The position numbers and the translations under genes were made by a program. Below are positions 45,745-56,438 of a stretch of 64,000 nt of DNA, in pieces; the first letter of the stretch is position 1; each line of letters opens with the position of its first letter. The notes under the pieces are model-generated. The model saw nothing but the letters and a program-made list of their open reading frames with translations. It was not told the DNA's origin and ran no database searches. The stretch lies in NCBI GenBank assembly GCA_028095005.1, contig CM051460.1, positions 79,501,676-79,565,675 on the forward strand, in the 5' to 3' direction. This DNA comes from Rhynchospora pubera (lineage: Eukaryota; Streptophyta; Magnoliopsida; Poales; Cyperaceae).

Positions 45745-47790
45745 TGAGAGCATGTGTGCAACAACAATCATTTTTATAAAGGGGGGTAATTTCTCACTCT
45801 TTTGATAAAATAAGTGTTGTAATCGAAATATATGCTAACATAGTGTGAATAAATATCAGCATATTATCAGTTATATATAAGTTGTCTATTTGCAAATTAA
45901 GTGATTTTGCATTTCTTCAAGCATGTTATTTGTCATATTTAGGTTACATCAATTTAGTTTTATGTTAATTTCACACTATTTTTGCAGCTTAATTAATTCT
46001 CTTTAAATTTACAACATTGTCTAGATATCTTCCACCGCTAATTGTATGACTCATCTAATTAACACCCTGTCATGCAAAAAGACAAATGGGTGTGAATAAA
46101 TTTCTGTTATTATATATGATAGATACGCTTATTTATGAGGCTCATTCAGAGTCATCGTCTTTGTAATTCAGAATGTAATTTAGAATTATTTTATGCAGTG
46201 ACATCAGATTCATATTTGAAACTAATAAGATTATACTAATATAAGATGTTGGAGAAAATCAAATTTGTGGAAGATTTGAATTTCTAGAAAGTCGGCTGGT
46301 TTATCCAACCGCCGGTACGAGAGGCATGATTAGTAAGGAGCCATGTTTACTTGTTGGCATCTGTGATAACACACAGGTACTATATTACAAATATTTTTTT
46401 TTAAAGAATAATTCGTTCGGAGTTTTCCCATTTTCTGGTTAGTGGTTCATATATTTGCAATCGGCACATATTTTGCGGTCTATTCATAAATAAATCTCAA
46501 TAAATTTTTACAGGAATGTGATAACAAAAATGTAACCGTAACATTGATGATAGTTCGATTTTAAATCAATTTGCCAAAAAAAAAAAAAACCGTTTCGAGG
46601 CTCAAGAGCAATTTCTTAATTTTATTTTTACTTTTCCGTACTATTTTAACAATCCACAACATTATATAATTAGATTCATAATTTCAAATTTCAATTTACT
46701 TTAGGGTAAACATTGGCCACATGTTCATTGAAGACGGTATCAACCAGTTTGAAGTTGGGAAGGGATCTGGTAAAAGAGCAGATGCTGATTGCTTGGAGAT
46801 AAAATCGAAGATCTGGGTGCAAAGTTGTTATCTCTCTGCTGCTAATCTCTTACACTATGTTTGGTACGAAGGGACCGCGTGGGAAGGGACGGCAACGGAA
46901 GGAAAAATCCATAAAATCTGTTGTTTGGATCGAAGTGAATTGGAGAGGAGAAATTTTAGCGAGGGGATCGAGTTCCCTTCCCAAATTTCCCTTCCTATAC
47001 AAAAGGATTACCCTCCAAATCAGCGGAGAATCGAGGGAAAGAAAAATCTTCGAAAATCTTCGAATGCGGATTGACACCGATACCCTTTTGGCACGTGATT
47101 TTCCTGCTTGCCGTGCGATTTTCATTGCCGATTTCCTTATTTACACACGACCCCCCTCCTATTTAACACCACGATTCATGCTGCCTCATCTCTCCATTCG
47201 GCAATCGCTGAGCCATTGAGCCATCGCTGAGGTAACCCTAGCCTGTTTTTCCATCACAATGCTGATCAAAGCCTCACAGGAATGGTATACGAACAAGGTC
47301 TCTCAAATTGGTTAACCTTATTACCGATATTCTTTTTCTTACTAAGATGTAGGCACATATCATCCATAAGGTTGATATACTGAGTTATCTTTCATTTTTC
47401 TCTTTATTCTGTAAGAATTATATGTAATAAATCTTCTTGTCATAAAATGTATATTGTACATTTTAGAGAAAACCATTTCCTTGCCTTTTAATAACTTCTA
47501 TATATTATGTTTCGAATTTTTGGAATTCCAAATTAAACTACAAACAAAAATATATGACCTCAAACTAATAGATAATACATTGATTATGCATACTGCCAAA
47601 TACATTGTAAAAACAACAAAAAGGAGAAACTCACTTTTGGGCCTCCTATGCTTTACTGGTAGGACAGTTTGGCTCACATCAGTCAAACTGAAAATGGGTT
47701 AATTCATGCCACACCAAGCAATAAAAGACCTAACCATAAAAAATGACAATGATACTTCAATTTAAGAACATTATTGGAAGACTATAGTCT
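45745..47790 (+). repeat. Duplicated unit, copy E
   Basis: Both exon-like blocks are present. The first (46199-46375) has an early stop (AATATAAGATG) but is open afterwards; the second starts after tttag at about 46705. A 396-bp foreign segment (46851-47246) interrupts it. The end of the unit matches copy A (47630-47780). Confidence 0.75.
46851..47246 (+). mobile_element. Insertion in copy E resembling a captured promoter and leader
   Basis: Relative to copy D, sequence between GCTAATCTCTT and CCTGTTTTTCCATCAC is replaced by about 396 bases. It starts acactatgtttggtacgaag, a MITE-like end. It is GC-richer than its surroundings and ends with a TATTTAA element (47160), a CT-rich leader and a donor-like GAG|GTAACCC (47229-47236). 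It looks like a gene's promoter plus first noncoding exon. No target duplication was clear. Confidence 0.4.
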
Positions 47791-48896
47791 GACCGAAGAT
47801 GTCACAAGAAGGCGGAGTCAGAGTCAGAGTAGAGAGAACCTATCGGAGAGCGACCGGAGAGAAGGGAAGAAGATCTTGACGCAAGGGTTTATAATTAAAA
47901 CTATGAAGGAGAGGCTCCAGAGCAAGAGGCCTGCGCTTCAATCTGATCAGATCTAGGACAGATCTTGGAATGATCCAACGGTTTAAAAAAAACGAAGTAA
48001 AACTTTATTTTCATCATCAGGCTCAGCCACATGAAAAGAAAGAGGAAGAAAGGACACTTTTGGTGGGGAAAACAATCGAAGAAAAAAAAAATACTAACAT
48101 AACAAAAAGGGTGATTCTGCGATGGATACAAAAATTTGAAGAAACGGAATAATAAATCTCATCTTATCTTAAAACTATAAAAGCATCGTCATTGGATTTA
48201 AATATACGCATATTGTTCTGTAATTTTTAAATTAAATCGAAATTATTTCGAAATACTCAGTTTCATGTCTAGGTACAAAATGAATATCAAATAAGACACA
48301 TTTTAGTTAAATCTAGATAATGTTTTAAACTTAAACATACATGGAAGTTTCTGATATTATGTTAGAAAAAAATAAAATTGCGTTTTCTGCTACGAAACAT
48401 ATTTTCTGTAGATAGAGTTTATTTTCGAGATATTTGTCATAATTAGATCGATTTAAGATATCTATATTGAAGGCATCTTAGTGAACTTTTCATTATGTTT
48501 ATATTGTAGCATTTATTCAGAAGTCACAACAACAATCATATTTATACAATGGGGTAATTTCTGAACCTTTTGATAAATTAAACCTTGTAATCAAAATATA
48601 TGGTAACATAGTATGAACAAATCAGCATATTGCGAGAGCTATATAAGTTGCCATATTTGCAAATTAATTAAGTGATTTCGTATTTCTTCAAGCTTGTTTT
48701 TTGTCATATTTAGATTACATTATTTTAGTTTTATGTTCATTCACACTATTTTTGCAGCTATTTCATTCTCTTTAAATTTACACCATTGTTTATATATCTT
48801 CCAGCGATCATTGTATGACTCATCTAATTAACATACTGGATCATGCGAAGAACAAATAGGTGTGAATAAATTTCCGTTATTATGTTAGATATGCTT
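47791..48896 (+). repeat. Unit boundary and duplicated unit, copy F (left part)
   Basis: 47790-47990 resembles the leader of the SOSS-B-like gene region (CACAAGAAGGCGGAGTCAGA, GATCAGATCTAGGAC). From 48030 it matches the upstream part of copy B, and from 48470 the unit itself (GGCATCTTAGTGAACTTTTC). Cut at 48896 by element 3. Confidence 0.65.
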
Positions 48897-49218
48897 TGAT
48901 GGACGGGAATATGCAATATGGGCCAACTATAATTGGGCCTTGTATCTTTAATTTTTACGCACCGTGATTAGGTTTAGTATTTCCATAAAAGTATTTTCCT
49001 AATTTTGCTTAATGTATTTGGTATTAAAACAAACAGAGACGGCAAGGAAAGGATACATAATTGATTAATAAAATTCGGCAGCCGCCATTTTTGAGTTTTT
49101 TCGTCTTTTTTCAATAGAATTGAAATTTGATAGATAAACTCTGAGGATCTGTGTGATCTCAATCAAAATCTCTCTTATTCATATTTTCCAATTGTCTTTC
49201 TCTATTGTTCGTGCATCA
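48897..49218 (+). repeat. 5' LTR of element 3
   Basis: 322 bp, TG...CA ends. Contains TTGGGCCTTGTATC and a leader-like AGACGGCAAGGAAAGG segment. Confidence 0.97.
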
Positions 49219-49220
49219 TT

Positions 49221-49232
49221 TGGTATCAGAGC
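49221..49232 (+). other. Primer binding site, element 3
   Basis: TGGTATCAGAGC, two bases after the 5' LTR; perfect complement of the initiator Met tRNA end. Confidence 0.9.
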
Positions 49233-49237
49233 CCAGG

Positions 49238-52200
49238 ATGACGGATGTGAATCGTGGTCGTGGTAGAGGTCGGGGCCGAGGAGGTCGGGGTCGTGGAGTC
49301 AACCTCAACCTCGAAGAAGAAGAGCCGCGCCGCCGAGACCAACGAGATCTAGAGATTGCTGCGTTGGGAAGACGAATTCGAGAGTTAGAGCGCCAACTCG
49401 CAGAAGCAGGGATGGGCTCTACAAACGGAGAAGAAGGGGAGGAGTCAGAGTCCTTCAACTCTTCTGAAGCAGGCGACGAGGAGGATTACAACCCGTGGGG
49501 GAATCCAAATCAGGGGCGAAACCAGAGATTTCGACCAGAGACTGAACAATCCTTTCAAAACCTTGGGGTGAAGATTGATATTCCAGAGTTTGAAGGTAAA
49601 TCTCATCCTGATGAGTTTATTGATTGGATGCATACTGTTGAGCGGGTTTTTGATGTAAAGAACCTGACTGATGATCAGAAAGTGAAGTTAGTAGCCATTA
49701 AATTGAGAAAACATGCCTCAATCTGGTGGGAACATGTGAAAAGTAGGCGTGTTAGAGAAGGAAAACCAAAGATCCGAACTTGGGATAAGATGAAAAAGAA
49801 ATTAATGGCCAAATTCCTACCTACCCAATACAAACAGGAAGCTTTTATTGATTATCACAACCTTAAGCAAAGAAACCTAACAGTGGAGCAGTACACCAAT
49901 GAGTTTGATATGTTGCGGATGCGATGTGGTGTGGTGGAGGAGGATGAACAGATTGTTGCTCGGTTTCTTGCCGGGTTAAGACCAGAAATAGCTGATGTGG
50001 TGTACCTACAACAATATTATTCCTTTGAGGATGTATGTAGGTTGGCATTGAAGGTTGAATCACAGCAGAAGAGAAGGGTTAATGGTTCTAGATTTCAGGG
50101 TCGTTCTTCAGGAATTGAGGTAGATAGGAGAGCACCTCCTTCGAAACCTAACCCGACAACAACCCAGATCCAAAATTCCAAAACCTACCCAGAGAAAGGA
50201 CAATCTAGTAGAGGAGGTTCCACAAACCGGCGGTGTTTTAAATGTCAGGGTTTAGGACACCTTATTGCTGACTGCCCTAACAAGCAAATTGTCACACTGG
50301 TTGAAGAAGATGTGGACCCAACATATGATGATTATGGGGATGATGATGAGAATCCTTTAGCTGAAGATGAGGATATCACTTATGCTGACTCAGGTGAATC
50401 ATTGGTGGTTAGAAGAGCATTGAGTGTTAATATTGGTGAAGATGAGCTGTGGCTACGACACAATATCTTCCATACAAAGTGCACCAGTGGAGGTAAGGTT
50501 TGTAATGTGATTATAGATGGGGGTAGTTGTGAAAATGTAGTGTCTAATACCATGGTTGAGAAGTTGGGGTTGAGTACTGAAAATCATCCACAACCTTACA
50601 AGTTGTCTTGGTTCAAGAAGGGTAGTGAGGTGAAAGTGTCAAAGCGGTGCCTTGTGAAATTCTCAATAGGGAAAAAATATACTGATGAGGTCTGGTGTGA
50701 TGTGGTTCCTATGGATGCTTGTCATATTTTATTGGGAAGGCCATGGCAATTTGATAGAAGAACAAAGCATGATGGGTTCAAAAACACCTACACTTTTCAA
50801 AAGGATGGTATATCCATTACTCTTGGTCCTTCAGATTTGCGAAAAGAGGCGAAAAGTCAGTTGCTATCTCGGGTGGAATTTCAGAAGGAAGTGGAACAAA
50901 AGGGTGAGGTGTTTGCCTTGGTGGTGACAGAGGCTAATGATGATGATCAAGAACTCCCTCCACAGGTCATGTCATTAGTGGAAGAGTTCACTGATGTGGC
51001 ACCAGCGGAATTGCCGTCCGGATTACCACCTATGAGAGATATCCAACACTGCATTGACCTTGTGCCAGGGGCTATCATTCCTCATAAAGCTGCTTATCGC
51101 ATGAGTCCGAAGGAGCATGAGGAGTTGCAGAGACAAGTGCGTGAGTTATTGGACAAGGGTTATGTGCAGGAGAGCATGAGCCCATGTGCAGTGCCAGCTT
51201 TGTTGGTTCCAAAGAAAGATGGCTCATGGAGGATGTGCATAGACAGTAGAGCTGTTAATAAGATCACCATCAAGTACCGTTTTCCAATTCCTCGGTTTGA
51301 TGATCTAATTGACCAATTGCATGGAGCAACTGTGTTTTCCAAGATTGACTTGCGGAGTGGGTATCATCAGATCCGGATCCGACCCGGAGATGAATGGAAG
51401 ACAGCTTTCAAGACTCGAGATGGCCTCTATGAGTGGAAGGTGATGCCATTCGGGTTATCCAATGCACCAAGCACATTCATGCGCTTGATGAATCAGGTTT
51501 TTCGTCCTTTCATTGGTCAATTTGTGGTTGTTTATTTTGATGACATTTTGGTGTACAGTTCTTCTGAGGATCAGCATTTGCAACACTTGAGACAAGTCTT
51601 TGAGGTCTTGCGAGTGCAGAAGTTGTATACCAACACCAAGAAGTGTCACTTTTTCTCTGGTGAAGTGACATTCCTTGGGTACATAGTGTCTAAGGAAGGT
51701 ATTCGGATGGATCCAGCCAAGGTGGAAGCAATCACAGGATGGTCAACACCGACAAACCTCCATGATATCAGGAGCTTTCACGGTCTTGCCTCATTCTATC
51801 GAAGGTTCATTCGTAACTTCAGCACTATCATTGCTCCTATCACCGACTGTATCAAAGGAGGCAAGTACACCTGGTCCAAAGAGGCTGAGGAGGCATTTCA
51901 ATTATTGAAGAAAAAGGTAACTGAAGCACCCGTTCTGATTTTGCCAAATTTTGAGGAGATTTTTGAGGTGCACTGTGATGCATCTGGTGTGGGTATTGGT
52001 GGCGTTTTGAGCCAGAACGGTAGACCAGTGGCATTTTTTAGTGAGAAACTGAATGAGGTCAGGTTCAAGTACTCTACTTATGATAAGGAATTTTATGCCA
52101 TAGTAAGAAGTCTTGAGTACTGGCGGCACTACCTCATTTCCAAAGAGTTTGTTTTATACTCTGATCATGAAGCATTGAAGTACATCAATGGGCAACACAA

Positions 52201-53629
52201 GCTGAAGCCAAGACATGCCAAGTGGGTTGAGTTTTTACAGGCTTTCAGTTTCTCTATTAAACACAAGGCTGGAGTGTTGAACCAGGTAGCAGATGCACTG
52301 AGTCGGAGGCATTCACTGATAACAACTATGCGGGTTCAAGTGAACGGGTTTGATGCATTCAAGGAGTTATATGGAGATGATCCTGATTTTGCAGATATCT
52401 GGCAGAAGTGCGAATCGGGTCCTTTCCAGCATTTTATTCGACAAGAAGGTTATCTTTTCAAAGGTAATCGCCTGTGTGTTCCTAAAGGCTCATTGAGGGA
52501 GGCAGTTATCACGGAAGGACATGCTGGAGGACTTGCAGGGCATTTTGGAGTTGATAAAACACTGGCATGGTTGCAAGACCAATTTTATTGGCCTAGAATG
52601 GAGCGAGATGTGGCTCGATTTGTGGGGAGATGCCGGACTTGTAAGCTGGCCAAAACACGAGGGACTAATGCGGGTCTATATCAACCTCTACCCGTTCCAG
52701 TGGCTCCTTGGGAAGATGTCAGCCTCGACTTTGTTCTCGGGTTACCCAGAACTCAGAGAAACAAGGATTCAATCATGGTGGTGGTGGACCGGTTCTCTAA
52801 AATGGCACACTTCATTGCTTGCAACAAAATCTTTGATGCTTCGCAGGTAGCTCGTTTGTTTTTGCAGGAAATTGTCAGATTGCATGGTGTGCCCAAAACA
52901 ATCACCTCGGATCGAGATGTGAAGTTTGTAGGTCACTTTTGGCGCACTCTCTGGCGCAAGATGGGCACTCAGCTGCAATTTAGCTCATCTCATCACCCCC
53001 AAACTGATGGACAAACAGAGGTGGTCAATCGAAGTCTGGGAAATCTATTGAGGAGTCTGGTAGGTGACAGTCCACGCCAATGGGATCTCACCTTACCTCA
53101 AGCTGAATTTGCTTACAACCGATCACAGAGCAGGTCTACAGGAAAAAGTCCCTTTGAGGTTGTTTATGGATTCAACCCAATAACACCTCTCGAGCTTACA
53201 CCATTGCCTGTCCAGCGTCAATTCAGTGGTGATGCAGAAGAACATGCTGAACACATCAAACAAGTGCATTCACAGGTTCGTGATCAGATTGAGAAATCCA
53301 ACAAGAAGTACAAGGAGCGAGCAGACAAACATCGCAAGAAGGTGGTGTTTAAAGAAGGAGATCTAGTATGGATTCACTTGAGAAAGGCACGCTTTCCAAC
53401 TGGCAGGTATGGCAAGCTGCAACCTCGAGCAGATGGACCATTTCGAGTGCTTGAAAAGATCAATGACAATGCATACAAGGTGGACTTGCCAGGTGAATAT
53501 AATGTCTCAGGGACCTTTAATGTGGCAGATTTATCCCCATACATTACTGACAGCGAGAAAGAGACATCTGAAGCAGAGGATGACGTGACAGATTCGAGGA
53601 CGAATCTTTTTCTTAGGGGGGGAGAATGA
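49238..53629 (+). CDS. Gag-Pol polyprotein of Ty3/Gypsy element 3 (1,463 residues)
   Basis: One open frame from the first ATG after the primer binding site (an in-frame TTG upstream at 49205 is not needed). It encodes everything needed to copy and integrate the element. Order: an RG-rich start (GRGRGRGGRGRG), a short coiled coil, the capsid, then a CCHC knuckle CFKCQGLGHLIADC (residues 333-346). Next come an aspartic protease (D427 in VIIDGGSCENVV) and reverse transcriptase with VVVYFDDILVYS (Y766, D768, D769). RNase H has HCDASGVGIGG (D914). Integrase has an HHCC zinc finger (H1095, H1102, C1132, C1135) and a D1164, D1225, E1261 triad with the correct 35-residue spacing. A GPFRVLEK segment and FNVADLSPY follow. 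I see no chromodomain. The stop codon is the first three bases of the 3' LTR. The C-terminal RTN motif recalls CRM/Reina relatives; the lineage is unsure. Confidence 0.97.
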   Translation: MTDVNRGRGRGRGRGGRGRGVNLNLEEEEPRRRDQRDLEIAALGRRIRELERQLAEAGMGSTNGEEGEESESFNSSEAGDEEDYNPWGNPNQGRNQRFRPETEQSFQNLGVKIDIPEFEGKSHPDEFIDWMHTVERVFDVKNLTDDQKVKLVAIKLRKHASIWWEHVKSRRVREGKPKIRTWDKMKKKLMAKFLPTQYKQEAFIDYHNLKQRNLTVEQYTNEFDMLRMRCGVVEEDEQIVARFLAGLRPEIADVVYLQQYYSFEDVCRLALKVESQQKRRVNGSRFQGRSSGIEVDRRAPPSKPNPTTTQIQNSKTYPEKGQSSRGGSTNRRCFKCQGLGHLIADCPNKQIVTLVEEDVDPTYDDYGDDDENPLAEDEDITYADSGESLVVRRALSVNIGEDELWLRHNIFHTKCTSGGKVCNVIIDGGSCENVVSNTMVEKLGLSTENHPQPYKLSWFKKGSEVKVSKRCLVKFSIGKKYTDEVWCDVVPMDACHILLGRPWQFDRRTKHDGFKNTYTFQKDGISITLGPSDLRKEAKSQLLSRVEFQKEVEQKGEVFALVVTEANDDDQELPPQVMSLVEEFTDVAPAELPSGLPPMRDIQHCIDLVPGAIIPHKAAYRMSPKEHEELQRQVRELLDKGYVQESMSPCAVPALLVPKKDGSWRMCIDSRAVNKITIKYRFPIPRFDDLIDQLHGATVFSKIDLRSGYHQIRIRPGDEWKTAFKTRDGLYEWKVMPFGLSNAPSTFMRLMNQVFRPFIGQFVVVYFDDILVYSSSEDQHLQHLRQVFEVLRVQKLYTNTKKCHFFSGEVTFLGYIVSKEGIRMDPAKVEAITGWSTPTNLHDIRSFHGLASFYRRFIRNFSTIIAPITDCIKGGKYTWSKEAEEAFQLLKKKVTEAPVLILPNFEEIFEVHCDASGVGIGGVLSQNGRPVAFFSEKLNEVRFKYSTYDKEFYAIVRSLEYWRHYLISKEFVLYSDHEALKYINGQHKLKPRHAKWVEFLQAFSFSIKHKAGVLNQVADALSRRHSLITTMRVQVNGFDAFKELYGDDPDFADIWQKCESGPFQHFIRQEGYLFKGNRLCVPKGSLREAVITEGHAGGLAGHFGVDKTLAWLQDQFYWPRMERDVARFVGRCRTCKLAKTRGTNAGLYQPLPVPVAPWEDVSLDFVLGLPRTQRNKDSIMVVVDRFSKMAHFIACNKIFDASQVARLFLQEIVRLHGVPKTITSDRDVKFVGHFWRTLWRKMGTQLQFSSSHHPQTDGQTEVVNRSLGNLLRSLVGDSPRQWDLTLPQAEFAYNRSQSRSTGKSPFEVVYGFNPITPLELTPLPVQRQFSGDAEEHAEHIKQVHSQVRDQIEKSNKKYKERADKHRKKVVFKEGDLVWIHLRKARFPTGRYGKLQPRADGPFRVLEKINDNAYKVDLPGEYNVSGTFNVADLSPYITDSEKETSEAEDDVTDSRTNLFLRGGE
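53615..53625 (+). other. Polypurine tract, element 3
   Basis: AGGGGGGGAGA immediately before the 3' LTR, within the last codons of the polyprotein. Confidence 0.85.
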
Positions 53630-53948
53630 TGGACGGGAATATGTAATATGGGCCAACTATAATTGGGCCTTGTATCTTTAATTTTTACGCACCGTGATTA
53701 GGTTTAGTATTTCCATAAAAGTATTTTCCTAATTTTGCTTAATGTATTTGGTATTAAAACAAACAGAGACGGCAAGGAAAGGATACATAATTGATTAATA
53801 AAATTCGGCAGCCGCCATTTTTGAGTTTTTTCGTCTTTTTTCAATAGAATTGAAATTTGATAGATAAACTCTGAGAATCTGTGTGATCTCAATCAAAATC
53901 TCTCTTATTCATATTTTCCAATTGTCTTTCTCTATTGTTCGTGCATCA
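53627..53948 (+). repeat. 3' LTR of element 3
   Basis: 322 bp, two differences from the 5' LTR. Confidence 0.97.
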
Positions 53949-54019
53949 TGCTTATTTATGAGGCTTATTCAGAGTCATCTTTTTTGTAGTTCATATTGCA
54001 ATTAGTTTATTTTATGCAG

Positions 54020-54195
54020 CGACATTGGATTCAAATTTAACTAATAAGAATATACTAATATCAGATGTTGGAGAAAATCAAATTTGTGTAAGATTTGAAG
54101 TTAGAAGAAGTTGGCCAGTTTGTCCAACCGTCGGCATGGAGGGCGTTATTAATGAGAAGCCATGTTTAATTCTTGGGATTTCTGTTGATGGAAAG
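54020..54195 (+). pseudogene. First exon-like block of the unrecognised unit gene (copy F)
   Basis: Flanked by an acceptor (ttttatgcag) and a donor (aaag|gtac), and open throughout in one frame, ending in phase 0. It reads LDSNLTNKNILISDVGENQI, then CVRFEVRRSWPVCPTVGMEG, then VINEKPCLILGISVDGK. Copies B, D and E keep the same frame over most of it (DVGENQICxRFEF, KEPCLxVGI). Such shared frame with silent-like changes points to a former coding exon. I do not recognise the family; no catalytic motif is evident. Confidence 0.5.
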
Positions 54196-54534
54196 GTACT
54201 ATCTTTTAAAAAAATATAAGAATGTGATATCATTTTCTGGTGAGTGGTTCATACATTTGCAACCGGCACTTTATTTTGCGGTCTATTCATAAATAAATCT
54301 CAATAAATTTTTCATACGACTGTGATAAATAAATGTCTTTAAATTATTTTAGTTCTATTAATCTATTTAGTAAATCACTTTGCAAAAAAGACCCTTCAAG
54401 ACTTAAGAGGGCAGTTCCTTAATTTTTTGGGTTAAATTAAACCTTTATTTTCTTATTTTCGTAGTTCATTTTGTTCTATTATGTTAGTACGCATAATTTC
54501 AAATTTCAAATTTCAAATTTCAAATTTATTTTAG

Positions 54535-54620
54535 GATAAGCATTGTTCACCTGTCTAATGGAGATGGGGTCAGTGGGTCTGAAGTTGGGAAGGGATCTGG
54601 TTACAGAGACGTTCGTTACT
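54535..54620 (+). pseudogene. Second exon-like block of the unit gene (copy F)
   Basis: Begins after a tatttttag-type acceptor. Two frames compete across copies. One reads ISIVHLSNGDGVSGSEVGKG here, and HMFNGGGVN or HIFNEGGVN in copies B and C. The other is the frame in phase with the first block: in copy B it reads KQCSHVQWRRGQ then VSSWEGIC and a stop. Most copies, including this one, have a stop in that phase. The frame is therefore unresolved and the unit gene may be dead in all copies. Confidence 0.35.
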
Positions 54621-54985
54621 ACAAAATCGAAGATGAGAGTGCAGGGTCATCATTTCTGTACTTTTCGTCTCTTCTTGTGTAAAGGCCTGTTTTTCCATAC
54701 AATATTCTTCAGAGCAATGTTACAGAACAACAAGGTTTTCTCAAAATTGTTGAATCTTATTGCCAATATTCTTGTTCTTATTAAGATGCAGGCATATATC
54801 ATCCTGAAGATCTCTATTGATTCATCTTTCAGTTTTTTTTTTCTTTGGTAATAATTACTATGTTGTAAATCCTCTCGTCATCAAATATCTTGTACATTTT
54901 ATAGTAAACCATTGCCTTGCCTTTAAGGTATTCTGGTTTAAATTTTTGAAATTCCAAAACTCGCTTTAAATTTGTGTTCCAACTT

Positions 54986-55560
54986 CCAACCATGATGGCT
55001 GGCATCGAATTCATCAAATGAACAAAATTTATATTGTAAGCATGTTTTCCATATGATAAACATATGAAGGATGAAATTTAGTGTAATTTGAATTTATTTA
55101 TTGTCAATGAAAAATTAACTAACCAAATAATAAAATTGCTAAATTATTCTACATATGAATAAGTTTAAACATTGCTTTAAAATTGCATTATGTTTGGTAT
55201 CAAATTAAGTTTGAAAAAAAAACATTTTTCGTTATATTTTATATTTTGATAAAGTAATAAATCAAAATTGTTAAAATGGAATAACCTAAACTGAAAGTAT
55301 ACTTGGTTGGATAGCCATCAGATTGTATAAACTAAAAAAAGTATGTTCCATCACTAGTTTTAAGCTGTGCATTGCAAAGATGCGGGTCATATGAAGTAGA
55401 TACGAATTTCCAACTTTATCCAATGGTCAGAGTATCTATTTTGAAATGTTATACTGCAGAGAAAATTTTTTTTTTTTTGTACGCATCCAACTATGATACG
55501 AATGTTATACTGCAGTTAGCACGTATTTTTGTCTCTTTAATATTTAGTAAAGCATGAATT
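54986..55560. repeat. Segment shared by units D and F
   Basis: Counterpart of 43976-44399, diverging after the ATCCAATGG at 55429. A direct repeat of TACGAATGTTATACTGCAG-like sequence lies at 55450-55515. Confidence 0.6.
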
Positions 55561-56288
55561 GTTGAAAAATTTTCACAAATTTTACATCAGAAATTTCCTA
55601 TAATAGTTCACAGTATTCGAAACAATCTTAATTGCGATTGTTGAGTCGTCATACATCAGCAATTCACTTGCCACGTCATATATTGCTTGTTGGTAGTTCC
55701 AAAATCGGGAAAAAAAAATAAGGCCTGGCTTTAATAGCATTTATTCGACGTAGATAAACTATTAACTTTTTTCAAAATTCAAATATTCCCATCATTTGAT
55801 TCTCTAATATCTCATATTTGTATAAAACTGTATTAGTTGCTCTATGAACCATGTGTCACTGTGTCACCGTGTAGTATAGTCATTGATTGCAATATGAATT
55901 ACAGAGAAGATTTATTCATACATTATTTGATGTGTTAGTTAGAAGAGTGTTTGACCCTAAATTTTTGCAATTGGAGAAATAAAGAAAATAGCAAGAAATT
56001 ATAACAATTTACGAAAAATTTCAAACAAACTCTAAAAATTATAAAAAATTCTTAAAAGCTATAAAAAATTATGGAGGTCTCAGAATTTTCAAAGATGTCC
56101 GCAACCTTGAAAAATGTGCAAAGAAGCCCTTGTGGGTGAAAAAATTGAATAAAATAATATGGAGGGTCTTTTCTCAAAATTAACAAAGACAAAATTATCC
56201 TTCATAATTTTAATAAGAACAAAGCTATAACGACATTGGCATTGCCGTTATAGCGCAGGCTTATAGCGGGACTTCTATTACAGCTATA
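55561..56288. other. Intergenic DNA with degraded repeats
   Basis: AT-rich. 56220-56288 contains a short form of the TATAGCGG-type palindromes (GGCATTGCCGTTATAGCG) that dominate 57645-58785. No gene. Confidence 0.4.
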
Positions 56289-56438
56289 GGGTACGTTTGG
56301 ATCGTTGGAAGAAAGAAGAAGAAGAAGGAAGAAGAAGAAAAAAAAATTATAAACAATCCAAACTCTTCACACACTTTCCAATACTTCTTCCCACTTCTTC
56401 CCTTCTTCACTTCTTCCCACACCTATCCAAACGCACCC
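56289..56438. mobile_element. MITE, GTTTGGAT-type family, TSD ata
   Basis: GGGTACGTTTGGATCG at the left end and TATCCAAACGCACCC at the right; ata on both sides (56286-56288, 56439-56441). Body is purine-rich then pyrimidine-rich (GAAGAAGAAG ... CTTCTTCCC), giving a hairpin. Confidence 0.9.

Larger units (their letters stand above)
48897..53948 (+). mobile_element. LTR retrotransposon 3: intact Ty3/Gypsy element, TSD tgctt
   Basis: Starts TGATGGACGG and ends GTGCATCA, flanked by tgctt (48892-48896 and 53949-53953). Other unit copies read gatatgcttattt here, confirming the empty site. LTRs are 322 bp with two differences seen (C/T near 48913 and G/A near 49146). Primer binding site, one uninterrupted gag-pol frame and a polypurine tract are all present, so it could be autonomous. 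Confidence 0.98.
53954..54985 (+). repeat. Duplicated unit, copy F (right part)
   Basis: Resumes at TATTTATGAGGCTTATTCAG after element 3 and runs through both exon-like blocks and the TTCCAAAACTCGC end. Best-preserved copy of the first block. Confidence 0.75.

Noticed and set aside
46721..47074. A 117-codon frame from unit E into the inserted segment
   Set aside because: It crosses the insertion junction at 46851; the second half has no counterpart in other copies.
53400..53629. Possible chromodomain at the end of the element 3 polyprotein
   Set aside because: The frame ends soon after FNVADLSPY; the aromatic cage and helix of a chromodomain are not visible.
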